Positions 9,004 to 18,115 of a stretch of 64,000 nucleotides of DNA are shown piece by piece; positions within the stretch are counted from its first letter, which is position 1; every line of letters begins with the position of its first letter. A model generated the notes under the pieces. The model made no database searches. It was not told the origin of the DNA and saw only the letters and a program-made list of their open reading frames with translations. The position numbers and the translations under genes are program-made. Source of the stretch: Rhodobacterales bacterium (GTDB taxonomy: Bacteria; Pseudomonadota; Alphaproteobacteria; Rhodobacterales; Rhodobacteraceae). Where the stretch lies: assembly GCA_025362795.1 (NCBI GenBank), contig JANYFE010000051.1, forward strand, positions 1-64,000, read 5' to 3'.

Positions 9004-9942
9004 TCAGTGCTCCGGGGCTGGAATAAACTCGGCATCATCGCCCTTGGGCAGGCTGAACCGCCCGTGCCGCCAATCACCTGCGCGCCAAGCCTCTTTCGCC
9101 GCATCAATCCGCTCTTTCGATGACGCGACGAAATTCCACCAGATATGCCGCGGCCCGTCCATTGTGGCCCCGCCCAGCAGCATGACCCGGGCACCCTGCG
9201 CCCCCGCTTTGATGCCCAGGCGATCACCCGGTCGAAACACCAGCATTTGCCCCGCAGGATATGTCACCCCGCCCGCAGACACCTCGCCTGACAGTATAAA
9301 TACACCACGATCCTCGTGATCATCCGGCAACGGCAAGACTGCCCCAGCCGCCAGCGTGGCATCGGCGTACAGTGTTTCAGACGGTGTCTGGACGCCGGCT
9401 TTCTCGCCCCAACCATGCCCCAGGATCAGCCGTACCAACTTGCCCTCGCCCTCCAGAACCGGCAGCACATCAGCCGCAGCATTCACAAACGCCGCAGGAT
9501 CATCCTCGTTGTCTTTCGGCAACGCCAACCAGGTCTGCAACCCGAACAAACTCTGCGGCGCCCGCGCGGCGGGCCCGTCCATCCGCTCTGAATGCGTGAT
9601 CCCATTGCCCGCAAGCATCAGGTTTACCTCACCCGGCGCAATCCATGCATCAGTGCCCAGCGAGTCCCGGTGGTGAATCCGCCCCCGCAATAGATAGGTG
9701 ACAGTCGCCAGTCCAATGTGCGGATGTGGCCGCACATCGATGCCCTTGCCCGTCAAAAACTCCGCCGGGCCCATCTGGTCAAAAAAAATGAAAGGTCCCA
9801 CCATCTGCCGCTGAGCAGACGGCAGCGCCCGTCTCACCTCGAACCCGCCCAGATCACGGGCCCGCGGAATGATCACAGTTTCAATCGCATCCACCTGATC
9901 TCCAAGCGGGATGGAATGGTCAAGCACGGGATTCCAGCTCAT
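9004..9942 (-). CDS. Pirin family protein
   Basis: The 312-residue double-cupin protein has the pirin metal motif DVRPHPHIGLATVTYLLRG with a downstream HRDSLG and the acidic/His residue in the first barrel (HPHIG, H near 75-80). Bacterial pirins include quercetinases and redox-active regulators; which applies here cannot be read. Several Met codons precede the start. GGAGG lies five bases before ATG 9942 (MSWNPVLDHSIPLG), so that start is chosen. The gene precedes the FMN reductase in an apparent two-gene operon. Confidence 0.9.
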   Translation of the reverse strand: MSWNPVLDHSIPLGDQVDAIETVIIPRARDLGGFEVRRALPSAQRQMVGPFIFFDQMGPAEFLTGKGIDVRPHPHIGLATVTYLLRGRIHHRDSLGTDAWIAPGEVNLMLAGNGITHSERMDGPAARAPQSLFGLQTWLALPKDNEDDPAAFVNAAADVLPVLEGEGKLVRLILGHGWGEKAGVQTPSETLYADATLAAGAVLPLPDDHEDRGVFILSGEVSAGGVTYPAGQMLVFRPGDRLGIKAGAQGARVMLLGGATMDGPRHIWWNFVASSKERIDAAKEAWRAGDWRHGRFSLPKGDDAEFIPAPEH

Positions 9943-10101
9943 CATAGCCTCCATCGGGTTGCTCACAATATAGGCACAACCTTTTCGTTACTCACCCTGA
10001 AATCGCGCACAAAGGGTGTTCAGGCGCGAACCGTCACAGCTTCGGAGCGGCCGGCGGTCCGCCATAGCGCAGACAACGATAAAATGGATCTGTCCCTGTT
10101 G

Positions 10102-10130
10102 TTGACACACCTTTCCCGCAACAGTATTAA
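10102..10130 (+). promoter_or_regulatory. Sigma-70 type promoter of the beta-propeller gene
   Basis: TTGACA at 10102-10107 is followed after exactly 17 bp by TATTAA at 10125-10130. This is a near-consensus promoter about 40 bp upstream of the GTG start. The -10 element is inside the 14-bp operator, a typical repressor arrangement. Confidence 0.75.
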
Positions 10131-10138
10131 CGATAATA
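10125..10138 (+). promoter_or_regulatory. LacI-type operator, copy 1
   Basis: TATTAACGATAATA is an imperfect palindrome centred on CG, the hallmark of LacI-family sites. It overlaps the -10 box. Its exact reverse complement occurs at 13467-13480 in front of the ABC transporter genes, with the LacI gene between the two sites. Confidence 0.75.
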
Positions 10139-10169
10139 TGGCCATCCCCTTCGTCAAAGGAGCCTTTCC

Positions 10170-11090
10170 GTGACCGGCATATCCAAAATGCGGCCCAGTC
10201 CCGACGCCCGCCGCCTGCTGGATCGGCAGTCCTGCGAGCTGGTCGTGACCGATGTGACCACGGGGAAAACCACCGTCATCTATGACACCCAAGAACTGAT
10301 CGAGGCGCCAAACTGGACCCAGGATGGCAATTGGCTTGTCTATAACGCAGATGGCCGTCTGTTCCGCATCTCACCCGATGGCAGCGATGGTCCCCACCGC
10401 ATCAACACCGATCCGGTCGAAAATCTGAACAACGATCACGTTCTGGCCCCTGATGGCAAAAACGTCTTTCTCAGTGCCAACGACGGCCATCTCTATGTCG
10501 TCCCCCTCACCGGCGGCACTCCGAAAAAGCTGTCAAATGTTCAGGACTCCTCGCGCAAGTACCGCTACTACCTGCATGGGGTATCACCCGATGGCCTGAC
10601 GCTGACCTATGTCGCATATGAGAAACATGGCGATAGCAACATGATGCGTATCGCGACTATGCCGGCTGCAGGCGGCACGGAATCCTACCTGACTGACGGC
10701 TCTTGCCCGGTCGACGGCCCCGAATATTCTCCTGACGGCAAGTGGCTCTATTTTAACGGGGAACAGGCCGCGACCCGCCCAGGCCATGCCCAGATATTCC
10801 GGATGCGTCCCGATGGCTCAGGGGTCGAGCAGTTGACCCACGATCCCCGCGTCAACTGGTTCCCCCACCTGGCGCCCGACAATGCCAGAATGGTTTACAT
10901 CAGCTTCCCCGAGGGCACCCTTGGCCACCCTGCTGACAAGGCCGTAATCCTGCGTCTTGCTGATCCCGACGGCAAAAACATGCGCGATCTGGATACGTTC
11001 AACGGTGGTCAGGGCACCATCAATGTGCCGTCCTGGGCCCCGGATTCCAACCGCCTCGCCTATGTCCGTTACCCGTTGGCTCCCTCATAG
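10170..11090 (+). CDS. Cytoplasmic TolB-like beta-propeller (PD40) protein
   Basis: The 306-residue protein has at least five WD40-like PD40 blades (repeats of the type SPDGxxLxY/F, e.g. YSPDGKWLYFNG near 190 and LAPDNARMVYIS near 230). It has no signal peptide, unlike true TolB, so a cytoplasmic role is likely. Proteins of this group often accompany LacI-regulated sugar operons; the biochemical role is not established. It starts at GTG with AAGGAG seven bases upstream. Its last 22 bases overlap the convergent lacI gene. The operator over its promoter makes it part of the local LacI regulon. Confidence 0.8.
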   Translation: MTGISKMRPSPDARRLLDRQSCELVVTDVTTGKTTVIYDTQELIEAPNWTQDGNWLVYNADGRLFRISPDGSDGPHRINTDPVENLNNDHVLAPDGKNVFLSANDGHLYVVPLTGGTPKKLSNVQDSSRKYRYYLHGVSPDGLTLTYVAYEKHGDSNMMRIATMPAAGGTESYLTDGSCPVDGPEYSPDGKWLYFNGEQAATRPGHAQIFRMRPDGSGVEQLTHDPRVNWFPHLAPDNARMVYISFPEGTLGHPADKAVILRLADPDGKNMRDLDTFNGGQGTINVPSWAPDSNRLAYVRYPLAPS

Positions 11091-12103
11091 CGGCGGTTGG
11101 AACTTTCGCGAACTAACAGTTCTGGCTCGACCTGAATGACCTGCGCTTCGGGCAATTCGCCCGCAAGGCCGATCAATTCCAGCACCCGTTCGATGGCCAT
11201 GCGGGTCACGCGTTCCACATCATAATTGACCGATGACACCGGCGTCGCTGCATATTCGGCAAATTCGATATTGTCGAACCCCACGATGGCCACGTCCTCC
11301 GGCACCCGCAACCCGTGCTTCACGCAATAGCGCAGCGCCCCCAATGCCAGCGAATCGTTCGAGGTAAGGACAGCCGAAAACCCCAGATTGCGTCGCATCA
11401 AGTCATCGGTCGCCCAGTAGCCTGACGCCACCGATCCATCCCTGGGATCGACCATCAATCGCGGGTCGGACGTCGGCCCCAACTGCTGATGCGCCCGCAG
11501 GTACCCCTCCTGCTTCTCGGTATTGCCCCGCGCCGCCGCCCCGTCGATCAGCGCAATTCTCTTATGACCATTGTTGATCAGATGCGCCGTTGCCTTGTAT
11601 GCCCCCGCCCGTTCGTCCATGCAGACGGCATCGATCCCGGCATCCGGATCACCCACCAGCAGCACGACGGGATAGTTCCGCTTGCGCAAAGCCCGGATAT
11701 GATCCAGCTGCCGGTGACTGCACGGGAATATCAGCATCCCATCCGCCCGCCGTGCCCGAAACGTTTCGATCATCCGTTCTTCCAGCGCCAAAGTATTGTT
11801 GGATGTCGCAAATAGTGTGGAATATCCGCGCTTTGATAGTTCCAACTCCACCGCTTGCGCCACAGCCGTCAGCACGGGATTCTTCAGGTCGGTGATGATC
11901 AACCCAACCGATCTCGTTTCGCGCCGGACCAGCGATTGCGCGACCTGATTGGGCAGATAGTTCAGCCGCTCGGCCATCTGCAAAATCAACAGCCGCGTCT
12001 CGTCCGGGATGCGCGATGACCCGCGCAGTGCCAAACTGACGGTGTTGACGGAAAAACCCGTCTGTGCCGCAATATCCTTCAGCCGCGCAACAGACTTGGC
12101 CAT
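11069..12103 (-). CDS. LacI family transcriptional regulator
   Basis: The 344-residue repressor has the N-terminal HTH (about residues 8-35, LKDIAAQTGFSVNTVSLALRG), the hinge helix with NYLPNQVAQSLV, and a C-terminal periplasmic-binding-protein-like sensor domain (VGLIITDLKNPVLTAVAQAVE onward). It lies between two copies of a palindromic CG-centred operator (10125-10138, 13467-13480) and probably represses the beta-propeller gene, the ABC transporter and perhaps the aldo/keto reductase. The inducer is unknown, presumably a sugar or sugar derivative. The gene is intact although the transporter it should control is destroyed. Confidence 0.93.
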   Translation of the reverse strand: MAKSVARLKDIAAQTGFSVNTVSLALRGSSRIPDETRLLILQMAERLNYLPNQVAQSLVRRETRSVGLIITDLKNPVLTAVAQAVELELSKRGYSTLFATSNNTLALEERMIETFRARRADGMLIFPCSHRQLDHIRALRKRNYPVVLLVGDPDAGIDAVCMDERAGAYKATAHLINNGHKRIALIDGAAARGNTEKQEGYLRAHQQLGPTSDPRLMVDPRDGSVASGYWATDDLMRRNLGFSAVLTSNDSLALGALRYCVKHGLRVPEDVAIVGFDNIEFAEYAATPVSSVNYDVERVTRMAIERVLELIGLAGELPEAQVIQVEPELLVRESSNRRYEGANG

Positions 12104-12114
12104 GTCACCTCTTT

Positions 12115-12532
12115 TCAGGTCAGCGCCCGGATCGCGCAGTATTGCAGGCAGTCCGCCGCCATTTCCATAAGTTCGATCCGGTTGCCGTCGGGATCATGTA
12201 TCCACACACAACGATTACCCTCCAGCCCGCCCTTCGCTGGCGAGACTATCTTGTCCCCCGCCTTTTCAAGCCGCGCCAATTCTACGTCAAGATCGCCAAT
12301 CGTCAGGCAGATGTGCAGCACGCCATTCACTTCTACCCCCGGCGCCTGACCGGTTTCGGCTCCCCGGAAACAGCTCCAGAAATTGCCGGTCGGTGATCCG
12401 CAGATAGACCAGCCATGTTTCGCCATCGTCCCGCTTCAGCCGACGCATTTCTTTCAGGCCAATCCGGTCGCGCCAGAAATCTAGATCTTTTACCTTGATG
12501 GCTAGATGGCCCGGCCCGTTGATCCCGCTCAT
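12115..12532 (-). pseudogene. VOC (glyoxalase-fold) protein, frameshifted
   Basis: The N-terminal half (MSGINGPGHLAIKVKDLDFWRD to FLELFPG) and the C-terminal half (ETGQAPGVEVNGVLHICL to EGNRCVWIHDPDGNRIELMEM) lie in different frames. They join near 12360, where a run of four G would give one continuous VOC domain if it were three G. Metal-ligand type residues (H in GHLAIKV, E in NRIELME) are present. The change may be a one-base insertion in the genome or an assembly error. The gene lies downstream of the aldo/keto reductase on the same strand, 42 bp apart. Confidence 0.75.
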
Positions 12533-12574
12533 TTCATCAATCCTATGTTGGTGTGCTGTGACGTCGATACAGGT

Positions 12575-13396
12575 TCAATCCCAAGCCGGACCCCAGACCG
12601 ATGCAATGACCCGAAGCTCATCGGCTATCGCATCAATCCGATCCACTTCCTCAGCGTTCAGCCGGATATTCTTTGCAGCAAACCCCGCAACAATCCGTTC
12701 TGGTCGAGACGAAGTAGGTATCGCCGCGTACCCCCTGGCAAGTTCCCAGGCCAATCCGACCTGTTCTCCCGTCACCCCAAGCCGTGCCGCGATCGCCGCC
12801 ATCACTGAATTGCCGGACAACCGACCCCGCGCCAATGGCAGATAACAGGTCACGCGAATGCCTCGGGCCACACAATGCGCCGCGATCTCAGTGTTCTTGA
12901 ACAGCGGGTTTAGCTCGATCTGGTTGCAAACCAGCGCTCGTGGGCCCAACAGTTCTTTTGCCCGCCTGATCAGTGCGATCGTGAAATTCGACACGCCAAT
13001 CTGCCTACAGATCCCCTTGGTCTGCGCCTTTTGCAACGCTTCCAGATAGACCTCCGGCTCAATTTCTCCGTTGGGCGCAGGCCAGTGAATCAGCGCCAGA
13101 TCAATCTGCCCGTCCCCCAGTTTTGCCCGGCTTTCCTCCAGCGACGCCACAACCCGCTCCGCCTTAAGATTGCCCGTGGCGACCTTCGTCGTCAGATAAA
13201 CCTCATGGCGTAGCACTCCCGATTCGCGCAAAGCTTGCCCAACTTCGTTCTCGGTCTCGTAATCTTGGGCCGTGTCCAGATGGCGATAGCCGGTCCACAA
13301 CGCCAACCGAATTGCCGCAACACCTTCCGCCCCACGGCGACCATAAGTGCCGTAGCCCAGTGAAGGCATTGGAATGGTTCCATTCATCACTGTCAT
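12575..13396 (-). CDS. Aldo/keto reductase
   Basis: The 273-residue (alpha/beta)8 NADPH-dependent oxidoreductase keeps the AKR catalytic tetrad Asp41, Tyr46, Lys71 and His104 (GYRHLDTAQDYETENEVG, TTKV, LALIHWPAP) and a C-terminal cofactor segment IPTSSRPERIVAG. It is of the 2,5-diketo-gluconate reductase type by length and motifs; the actual carbonyl substrate is unknown. It is divergent to the ABC transporter pseudogenes, and the shared intergenic region holds operator copy 2, so LacI control is plausible. It is intact, unlike most of its neighbours. Confidence 0.92.
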   Translation of the reverse strand: MTVMNGTIPMPSLGYGTYGRRGAEGVAAIRLALWTGYRHLDTAQDYETENEVGQALRESGVLRHEVYLTTKVATGNLKAERVVASLEESRAKLGDGQIDLALIHWPAPNGEIEPEVYLEALQKAQTKGICRQIGVSNFTIALIRRAKELLGPRALVCNQIELNPLFKNTEIAAHCVARGIRVTCYLPLARGRLSGNSVMAAIAARLGVTGEQVGLAWELARGYAAIPTSSRPERIVAGFAAKNIRLNAEEVDRIDAIADELRVIASVWGPAWD

Positions 13397-13466
13397 CCGC
13401 CATCACGAAACCTGGATCCTGCATCTAACGTATTTTTGCTTGACGGCAGGCTGATCATGCTTTCAG

Positions 13467-13480
13467 TATTATCGTTAATA
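13467..13480 (+). promoter_or_regulatory. LacI-type operator, copy 2
   Basis: TATTATCGTTAATA is the exact reverse complement of the site at 10125-10138. It lies between the divergent aldo/keto reductase and the first permease pseudogene, about 22 bp past a TTGACG that could be a -35 element. Confidence 0.75.
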
Positions 13481-13487
13481 TCAAGCA

Positions 13488-14447
13488 TTGCAAGCCAGAG
13501 ATGCCCGGCGCAGGCGCACCGAATGGCAGCACCCAAACGTGACAAGATTGCGTGGAGGACAAGATATCGGACTGCGGTGGAGCCGGATATCACCCCAATT
13601 CGCCTTGGCTCCCGCTGTCATCGTGACGTTGGTGGCTTTTGTGGGCGCGATTGGCTGGACCATTCTTCTGTCCTTCACCCGCTCCAAACGCTTGCCTGAC
13701 TACGCGATCGACTGGACCGACTGGGCGCGCCAATACAATCGCGTCTTCAAGGATGATAGCTGGGCCATTGCGCTTCACAACCTGGTTTTTCTCGCCGCAG
13801 GCTCGGCCATTGCGATCGTCGCAGGCTTCATCCTTGCCGCACTGATTGACCGCGAAAAGCGCGGGCAAGACGTGTTCCGCACCCTCTTCTTATATCCGCT
13901 TGCCGTATCACTGATCGTGACAGGCGTCGCATGGCGCTGGATTCTCAACCCCGAAATGGGCCTCGAAGCCACCCTCCACTCTTTCGGTCTGACTTGGGTC
14001 AACTTCAACTGGCTCGCCCAAGGCCCAACTGCCATGTAAGCCATCATCTTTGCCAGCGTCTGGCAAAGCGCTGGCTTCTACATGCCGCAGATGCTCTCCG
14101 GCCTCAAATCCATCAACACCGAAATCTGGAGCGCGACCCGCCTCGACGGCATCAACACGCTGCGCCTGTACTTCGAAGTCATCATCCCCATGATGAAATT
14201 CACCTTCCTGACCTGCGCCATCCTGCTCTCCCTTGGGGTCATCAAGGCCTATGACATCGTCCTTGCCATGACCAACGGCGGCCCAGGCCAATCAACCTGG
14301 GTGCCTGCCTACTACACCATCTAAGCGCTGACAAAAAAGCAGAACCTAGGCCGGGCCTCTGCGGCCGCTACCATGATGCTGCTGTTTACGCTCGAGATTT
14401 TCCTGCCGCTGATCGCCCTTACCTGGTGGCAGCAACGCAAGGGCCGC
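13488..14447 (+). pseudogene. CUT1 sugar ABC transporter permease 1, two in-frame stops
   Basis: One frame carries a complete MalF-type permease: ISPQFALAPAVIVTLVAFVGAIGW (first membrane span), several later spans, and the EAA-like ATPase-docking loop in EIWSATRLDGINTLRLYFEVIIP. It is interrupted by TAA at 14037-14039 and TAA at 14322-14324, with uninterrupted homology on both sides (TAM/AIIFASVWQSAGFY and AYYTI/ALTKKQNLG). These stops arise by substitution without loss of frame, which is hard to explain by homopolymer error. The true start is uncertain. The gene is first in the transporter operon behind operator copy 2. Confidence 0.85.
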
Positions 14448-15300
14448 ATGACAGTCCTGTTTCCTCGCCCCAAAAAGCGCATCAGCAAAGCTTCCAGTGC
14501 TATTCTTGTCTTCCTGACTATGGCCGCTCTCTTTTTTCTGCGTGCCGCTCTACCTCCTGATCACCACGTCCCTGAAAGACCTGGATCAAATCTGCTAGGG
14601 CGCGATCTTTTCCCTGCCCCGTGCTCCGACGCTCACGGCTTGAGACCACGCGTGGAATCTGCCCGCTCTGGCATGACCTGCACCGGCCTTCGCGCAAGGT
14701 GCTGGAATTCGATCCTCATCCTGATCCCCTCGATGATCACCTCGGTCTCGCTGTCAATGGTGACCGGTTACGCCCTTGCCATCTGAAACGCCCGCTGGAT
14801 CGGGCTGTTCCTGTTGTTACTGTTTCTTTGCGCCTTCGTGCCGCTGCAGATCATCATGTATCCCTTGATCATTCTGACCCGTGACATGGGGATGTTCGGC
14901 ACTTGCTGGGCGGTGATTGCCGTCCACACCGTTCTTGCCCTGCCCGTCGTGACCCTTATTTTCCGCAACTACTTCAAGGACGTGCCCGCGGACATCATCA
15001 AGGCCGCCATCATCGACTCTGGTTCTTTCGGGCGTATCTTCGCAGAAATCATCCTGCCGATGTCCGGCAATATCCTGATCGTCGTATCAATCCTGCAAAT
15101 CACCTCGATCTGGAACGACTACCTGATTGGCGTCACCTTTGGCGGCTTGGGCAACATACCGATGACCGTCAATCTCGCCAACATGGTCACTGTCGCGACC
15201 GGAACCGCCGCCTACAACGTCAACAAGGCCGCTGCCCTGCTGACCGCCATTCCGCCCCTGGTGATCTAATTTCCTGCTGGGCAAATTCTTCGTCAAGGGA
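14448..15300 (+). pseudogene. CUT1 sugar ABC transporter permease 2, multiple stops and frameshifts
   Basis: A MalG-type permease is readable in pieces: MTVLFPRPKKRISKAS and the first span, then after a frameshift near 14545 LPLYLLITTSLKDLDQI, then CWNSILILIPSMITSVSL in another phase, then TGA at 14784-14786. After the TGA the EAA-type loop AAIIDSGSFGRIFAEIILP and the last spans follow. A one-base insertion at about 15269 makes a TAA in what should be PLVIYFLLGKFFVKG. At least four lesions are visible, so the gene is not functional. The TSLKDLDQI and FWNS-like signatures resemble the glucose/mannose-type GtsC branch. Confidence 0.85.
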
Positions 15301-15373
15301 AATCGACAGCGCCCTCGCCGCCATATTGCCTGCTACCCATGTCAAACGCAGCGCGTCAGACGTCATTGTCTAA

Positions 15374-15514
15374 CTGGCTGTCACCCAAGGTCGCATGGAT
15401 GCCCGCATCGAACCCGAAGCCGCCGCGCGTCCACAAACCGGCGACCAGCTGCACATCCAATTCCCCGGCCACAAGATCAACATCTTTAACGCGGCAACTG
15501 GGCTTCACCTTTAA
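15374..15514 (+). pseudogene. Remnant of the ABC transporter ATPase (C-terminal 46 codons)
   Basis: From CTG 15374 to TAA 15512-15514 the frame encodes the typical end of a MalK/UgpC-type ATPase: ARIEPEAAARPQTGDQLHIQF and a final INIFNAATGLHL. The upstream nucleotide-binding domain, with Walker A, signature motif and Walker B, is absent. Only about 70 bp separate this tail from the end of permease 2, so roughly 1 kb was deleted. With no ATPase, the transporter cannot work unless another ATPase substitutes. Confidence 0.7.
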
Positions 15515-15548
15515 CGAACGAACCATCTAAAGTGGGGGGGAAATCAAG

Positions 15549-16788
15549 TTGAACAAGCTCAAACTCGGCACAGCTGTGCTGGCGATCCTAAACTCTCGCC
15601 TTGCAGCAAAGGCCAAAGATCTCGTCATCTTCCACAACTGGTCATCCCCCGCCGAGGTTGGCGCCCTGGGTGTCCTGAAAAAGGCGCTGGAGGCAGGCGG
15701 TGACACCTGGACCGATATCGCCACCCGCATGACACCGGCTCGAACGTCAGTTTGATGAGCCTCGTCACTGGCGGCACTTCGCCCAACGTGTTCCTGGAAT
15801 CCAGCCCCGGCTTCTATCGTGATCTGACCAAACAAGGTCTTGGCTTGCCGTTGACCAAATTCTTCGCTGACAGCCATGTCACCCAACATTATCCCGACTC
15901 GGTGGTCAAATCCATCACCGTGGACGGCGAAATCATGAAGATCCCGAAGGGCATCCATATCGATGGCATGATCTATTACAACCTTGCCGTCGCCGAAGCT
16001 GCCGGGGTTGACCCGACTGCGTGGAAAACCTTCGAAGAAATGTTTGCCGAATTCGACAAGATTAAAGCCGCCGGCTATGTGCCCATCGCGATCGGTGCCC
16101 AGGCTTGGCCTGTGGGCTACCTGACCCACACCCTCGCCGCCGCCTTGGAAGGCCCGGAATTCTATAATAAAATCTACTTGGGCACCGTTGACCCTGCCGC
16201 CATCGACAGCCCGGAAATGCGCAACCTGCTGGCTTGGGTCCGCAAATTCCAGCAAGCAGCCGACGACGGTTCGGTCAACCGCGACTGGAATGTCACCACC
16301 AACCTCGTGATCACGGGCAAGGCGCTTATGCAACTGCATGGCGACTGGATGAAGGGTGAATGGCGCGCTGCGGGCAAAGAGGCCGGTAAGGATTTCGGCT
16401 GCGTTACCCCACCCGGTGCGAAGGCTCTGTCCGTGACCGTCGACAGCTGGGGGCTTTTGGGCAGCCAGTCCCCGAGAAGACCGCCGCCGAACTGCGCCTT
16501 GCTGCCATTGTCGCCGATCCGAAAGTGCAGGGTGATTTCGCGGCCGTCAAAGGCTCCACCCCCACCCGTCTGGACGCGCCGCAAGACAAACTCGACATCT
16601 GTTCCAAAGCGGTGCTGACCGCCCTGGCCAACCCGGCCATCCAGGTCCAGAACCCCAATTCGATGGTCGATGCCGACTGGATGTCATCGCTGTGGGACGT
16701 GTACTTCGCCTATTGGCGCGATCCGACCATGACCGCTGACGACGCCGTCGCCAAGATCAAGGACAACTACGACACAATCTTGAAGTGA
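15549..16788 (+). pseudogene. Sugar ABC transporter substrate-binding protein, two frameshifts
   Basis: An extracellular solute-binding protein family 1 member is readable almost end to end: signal peptide after TTG 15549, KDLVIFHNWSSPAEVGAL, then a shift near 15730, NVFLESSPGFYRDL through to DSWGLLG, then a second shift near 16452 (a G-run one base short), and the end in DPTMTADDAVAKIKDNYDTILK. The HNWSSPAE-type N-terminus is like glucose/mannose-binding proteins of the GtsA group. It is the last transporter gene of the operon. The family assignment is confident, the sugar is not. Confidence 0.85.
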
Positions 16789-16843
16789 TGGCGTCGGGTG
16801 CCCCGTAGCTCCCCGGGCACCGACTTTTCTGCAGGAGGATCAC

Positions 16844-17322
16844 ATGGACACCCGCCTTCTAGATGAGGACCGGGTCATGCAAATCTGCTTCGTCACCCAT
16901 GACCTTGAAAAATCGGCCAAATGGTTCGCCGACCTGACCGGCAACCCGAAGCCCAAAGTCGGCTATGCCGCCAGCCCCGAAACCGCCCAGGCCATCTACC
17001 ACGGCAAACCCGCCTCGGTCGGCTGCCGCCTGATAATGTTCGCCTTTGGCAGTATCGACGTGGAATTTCTGGAATCCTGCCCCGGGAAAAGCGCGTGCCG
17101 TGATCTGCTGGAACAAAAGGCCCCGGCTGCCACCACATCGCCTTCAAGACCCGCAACCCGACCGAGCGCAATGTGTATCTGGAATCCAAAGGCCATACCC
17201 TTTTGCAACGCGGTGAATTTGACGGCGGCGGCGGGCATTATGCCTATTACGACACCATGCTGGACCTTGGTCTGATGATCGAACTTCTGAGGTTTGACCA
17301 CGACAAAGTGCCGCAGCCGTGA
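16844..17322 (+). pseudogene. Second VOC (glyoxalase-fold) protein, frameshifted
   Basis: AGGAGG precedes the ATG. The N-terminal domain (VMQICFVTHDLEKSAKWFADLTG, residue 12 onward) runs to about 17112. There one A is missing from an A-run, and homology continues one frame over with GCHHIAFKTRNPTERN, GGGGHYAYYDTMLDLGLMIELL and the stop at 17320. Metal-ligand candidates (H in VTHD, H in GCHH, E in MIELL) are all there, so a one-base correction would restore a full gene. It follows the binding-protein pseudogene on the same strand. Confidence 0.75.
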
Positions 17323-17373
17323 CAGGAAACCACCTGAACTTCGGCGCGCAACTCTTTGATTATCAGCGGAAAA

Positions 17374-17449
17374 TGGTGGGCGATGACGGGCTCGAACCGC
17401 CGACATTCTCGGTGTAAACGAGACGCTCTACCAACTGAGCTAATCGCCC
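17374..17449 (-). tRNA. tRNA-Val (anticodon TAC)
   Basis: Acceptor GGGCGAT/ATCGCCC, D-arm AGCTCAGTTGGT, anticodon stem TCTCG with loop TTTACAC (anticodon TAC), T-arm GGTTCGAGCC and an encoded CCA. Confidence 0.96.
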
Positions 17450-17492
17450 GCCCGCCGCACTTACACCGACCCGGGGTCGGGGCGCAAGCAGG

Positions 17493-18068
17493 TTATCGGT
17501 CCCGCAGAACCACTTCGCGGCCTTGGGTAATGTGATAGACCACCCCCTGCGCCCCATAAAGCTGACTTGCACCCAGCAATCTCAGCCCCAAAAGCTGACC
17601 GCGCAAGTGGCACGACGTCACTCCATGCGTCACAAGGATCGTCGGCTGCGTCAGGCTGGCCAGCAGATCCGCGACCCGCGCGGCGACCTCCTCGTGGCGC
17701 TCTCCCCCCGGGAGCCGCGTTTATCCACAAGAAGTGATCGTCCTCCTCGGCCGGGTGTCGGGTGGAAATCTCGGCACGGGTCAGTCCCTCCCAATCCCCA
17801 ATCGCGATTTCGCGCAACCTCACGTCGGCAAGCACGGTCAACCCCAGCGGTGCCACCGCCAATGCCGCCGTAGCCAATGCGCGCGGTTGCTGCGACACTC
17901 GAACCCGGACGACCTCGCCAGAAACTCCCGCAATATCCGCCCCTGCTGTGCCGCGTGTTCCCGTCCAAGCGTGGTCAGAGGCGAATCCATCGCGCCCTGA
18001 TAACGCCCCGCCAGGTTCCACGCGGTCTGGCCGTGGCGCAGGATCAAAACCTCTGGCGTCATCGGCAT
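17493..18068 (-). pseudogene. Histidine phosphatase (phosphoglycerate-mutase fold), two frameshifts
   Basis: Three frames must be joined. LILRHGQTAWNLAGRYQG (catalytic RHG near residue 10) runs to ILREFLA. After a shift near 17910, LADVRLREIAIGDWEGLTRAEI follows. After another near 17705, HEEVAARVADLLASL, the second catalytic His in ILVTHGVTSCHLRG, and a normal C-terminus follow. All catalytic motifs are therefore present but in separate phases. The gene sits alone between two tRNA-Val genes on the same strand. It was probably a small-molecule phosphatase of the PhoE/CobC type. Confidence 0.8.
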
Positions 18069-18079
18069 TCCTCAAACTA

Positions 18080-18107
18080 AAAAGCGCGCCCGACACAGGC
18101 GCGCTTT
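18080..18107 (-). terminator. Hairpin downstream of tRNA-Val(CAC)
   Basis: AAAAGCGCGCC and GGCGCGCTTTT are perfectly complementary with a short loop between them. The A and T runs make it usable in both directions. It lies right after the tRNA on the minus strand. Confidence 0.8.
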
Positions 18108-18115
18108 TCTCAAAA

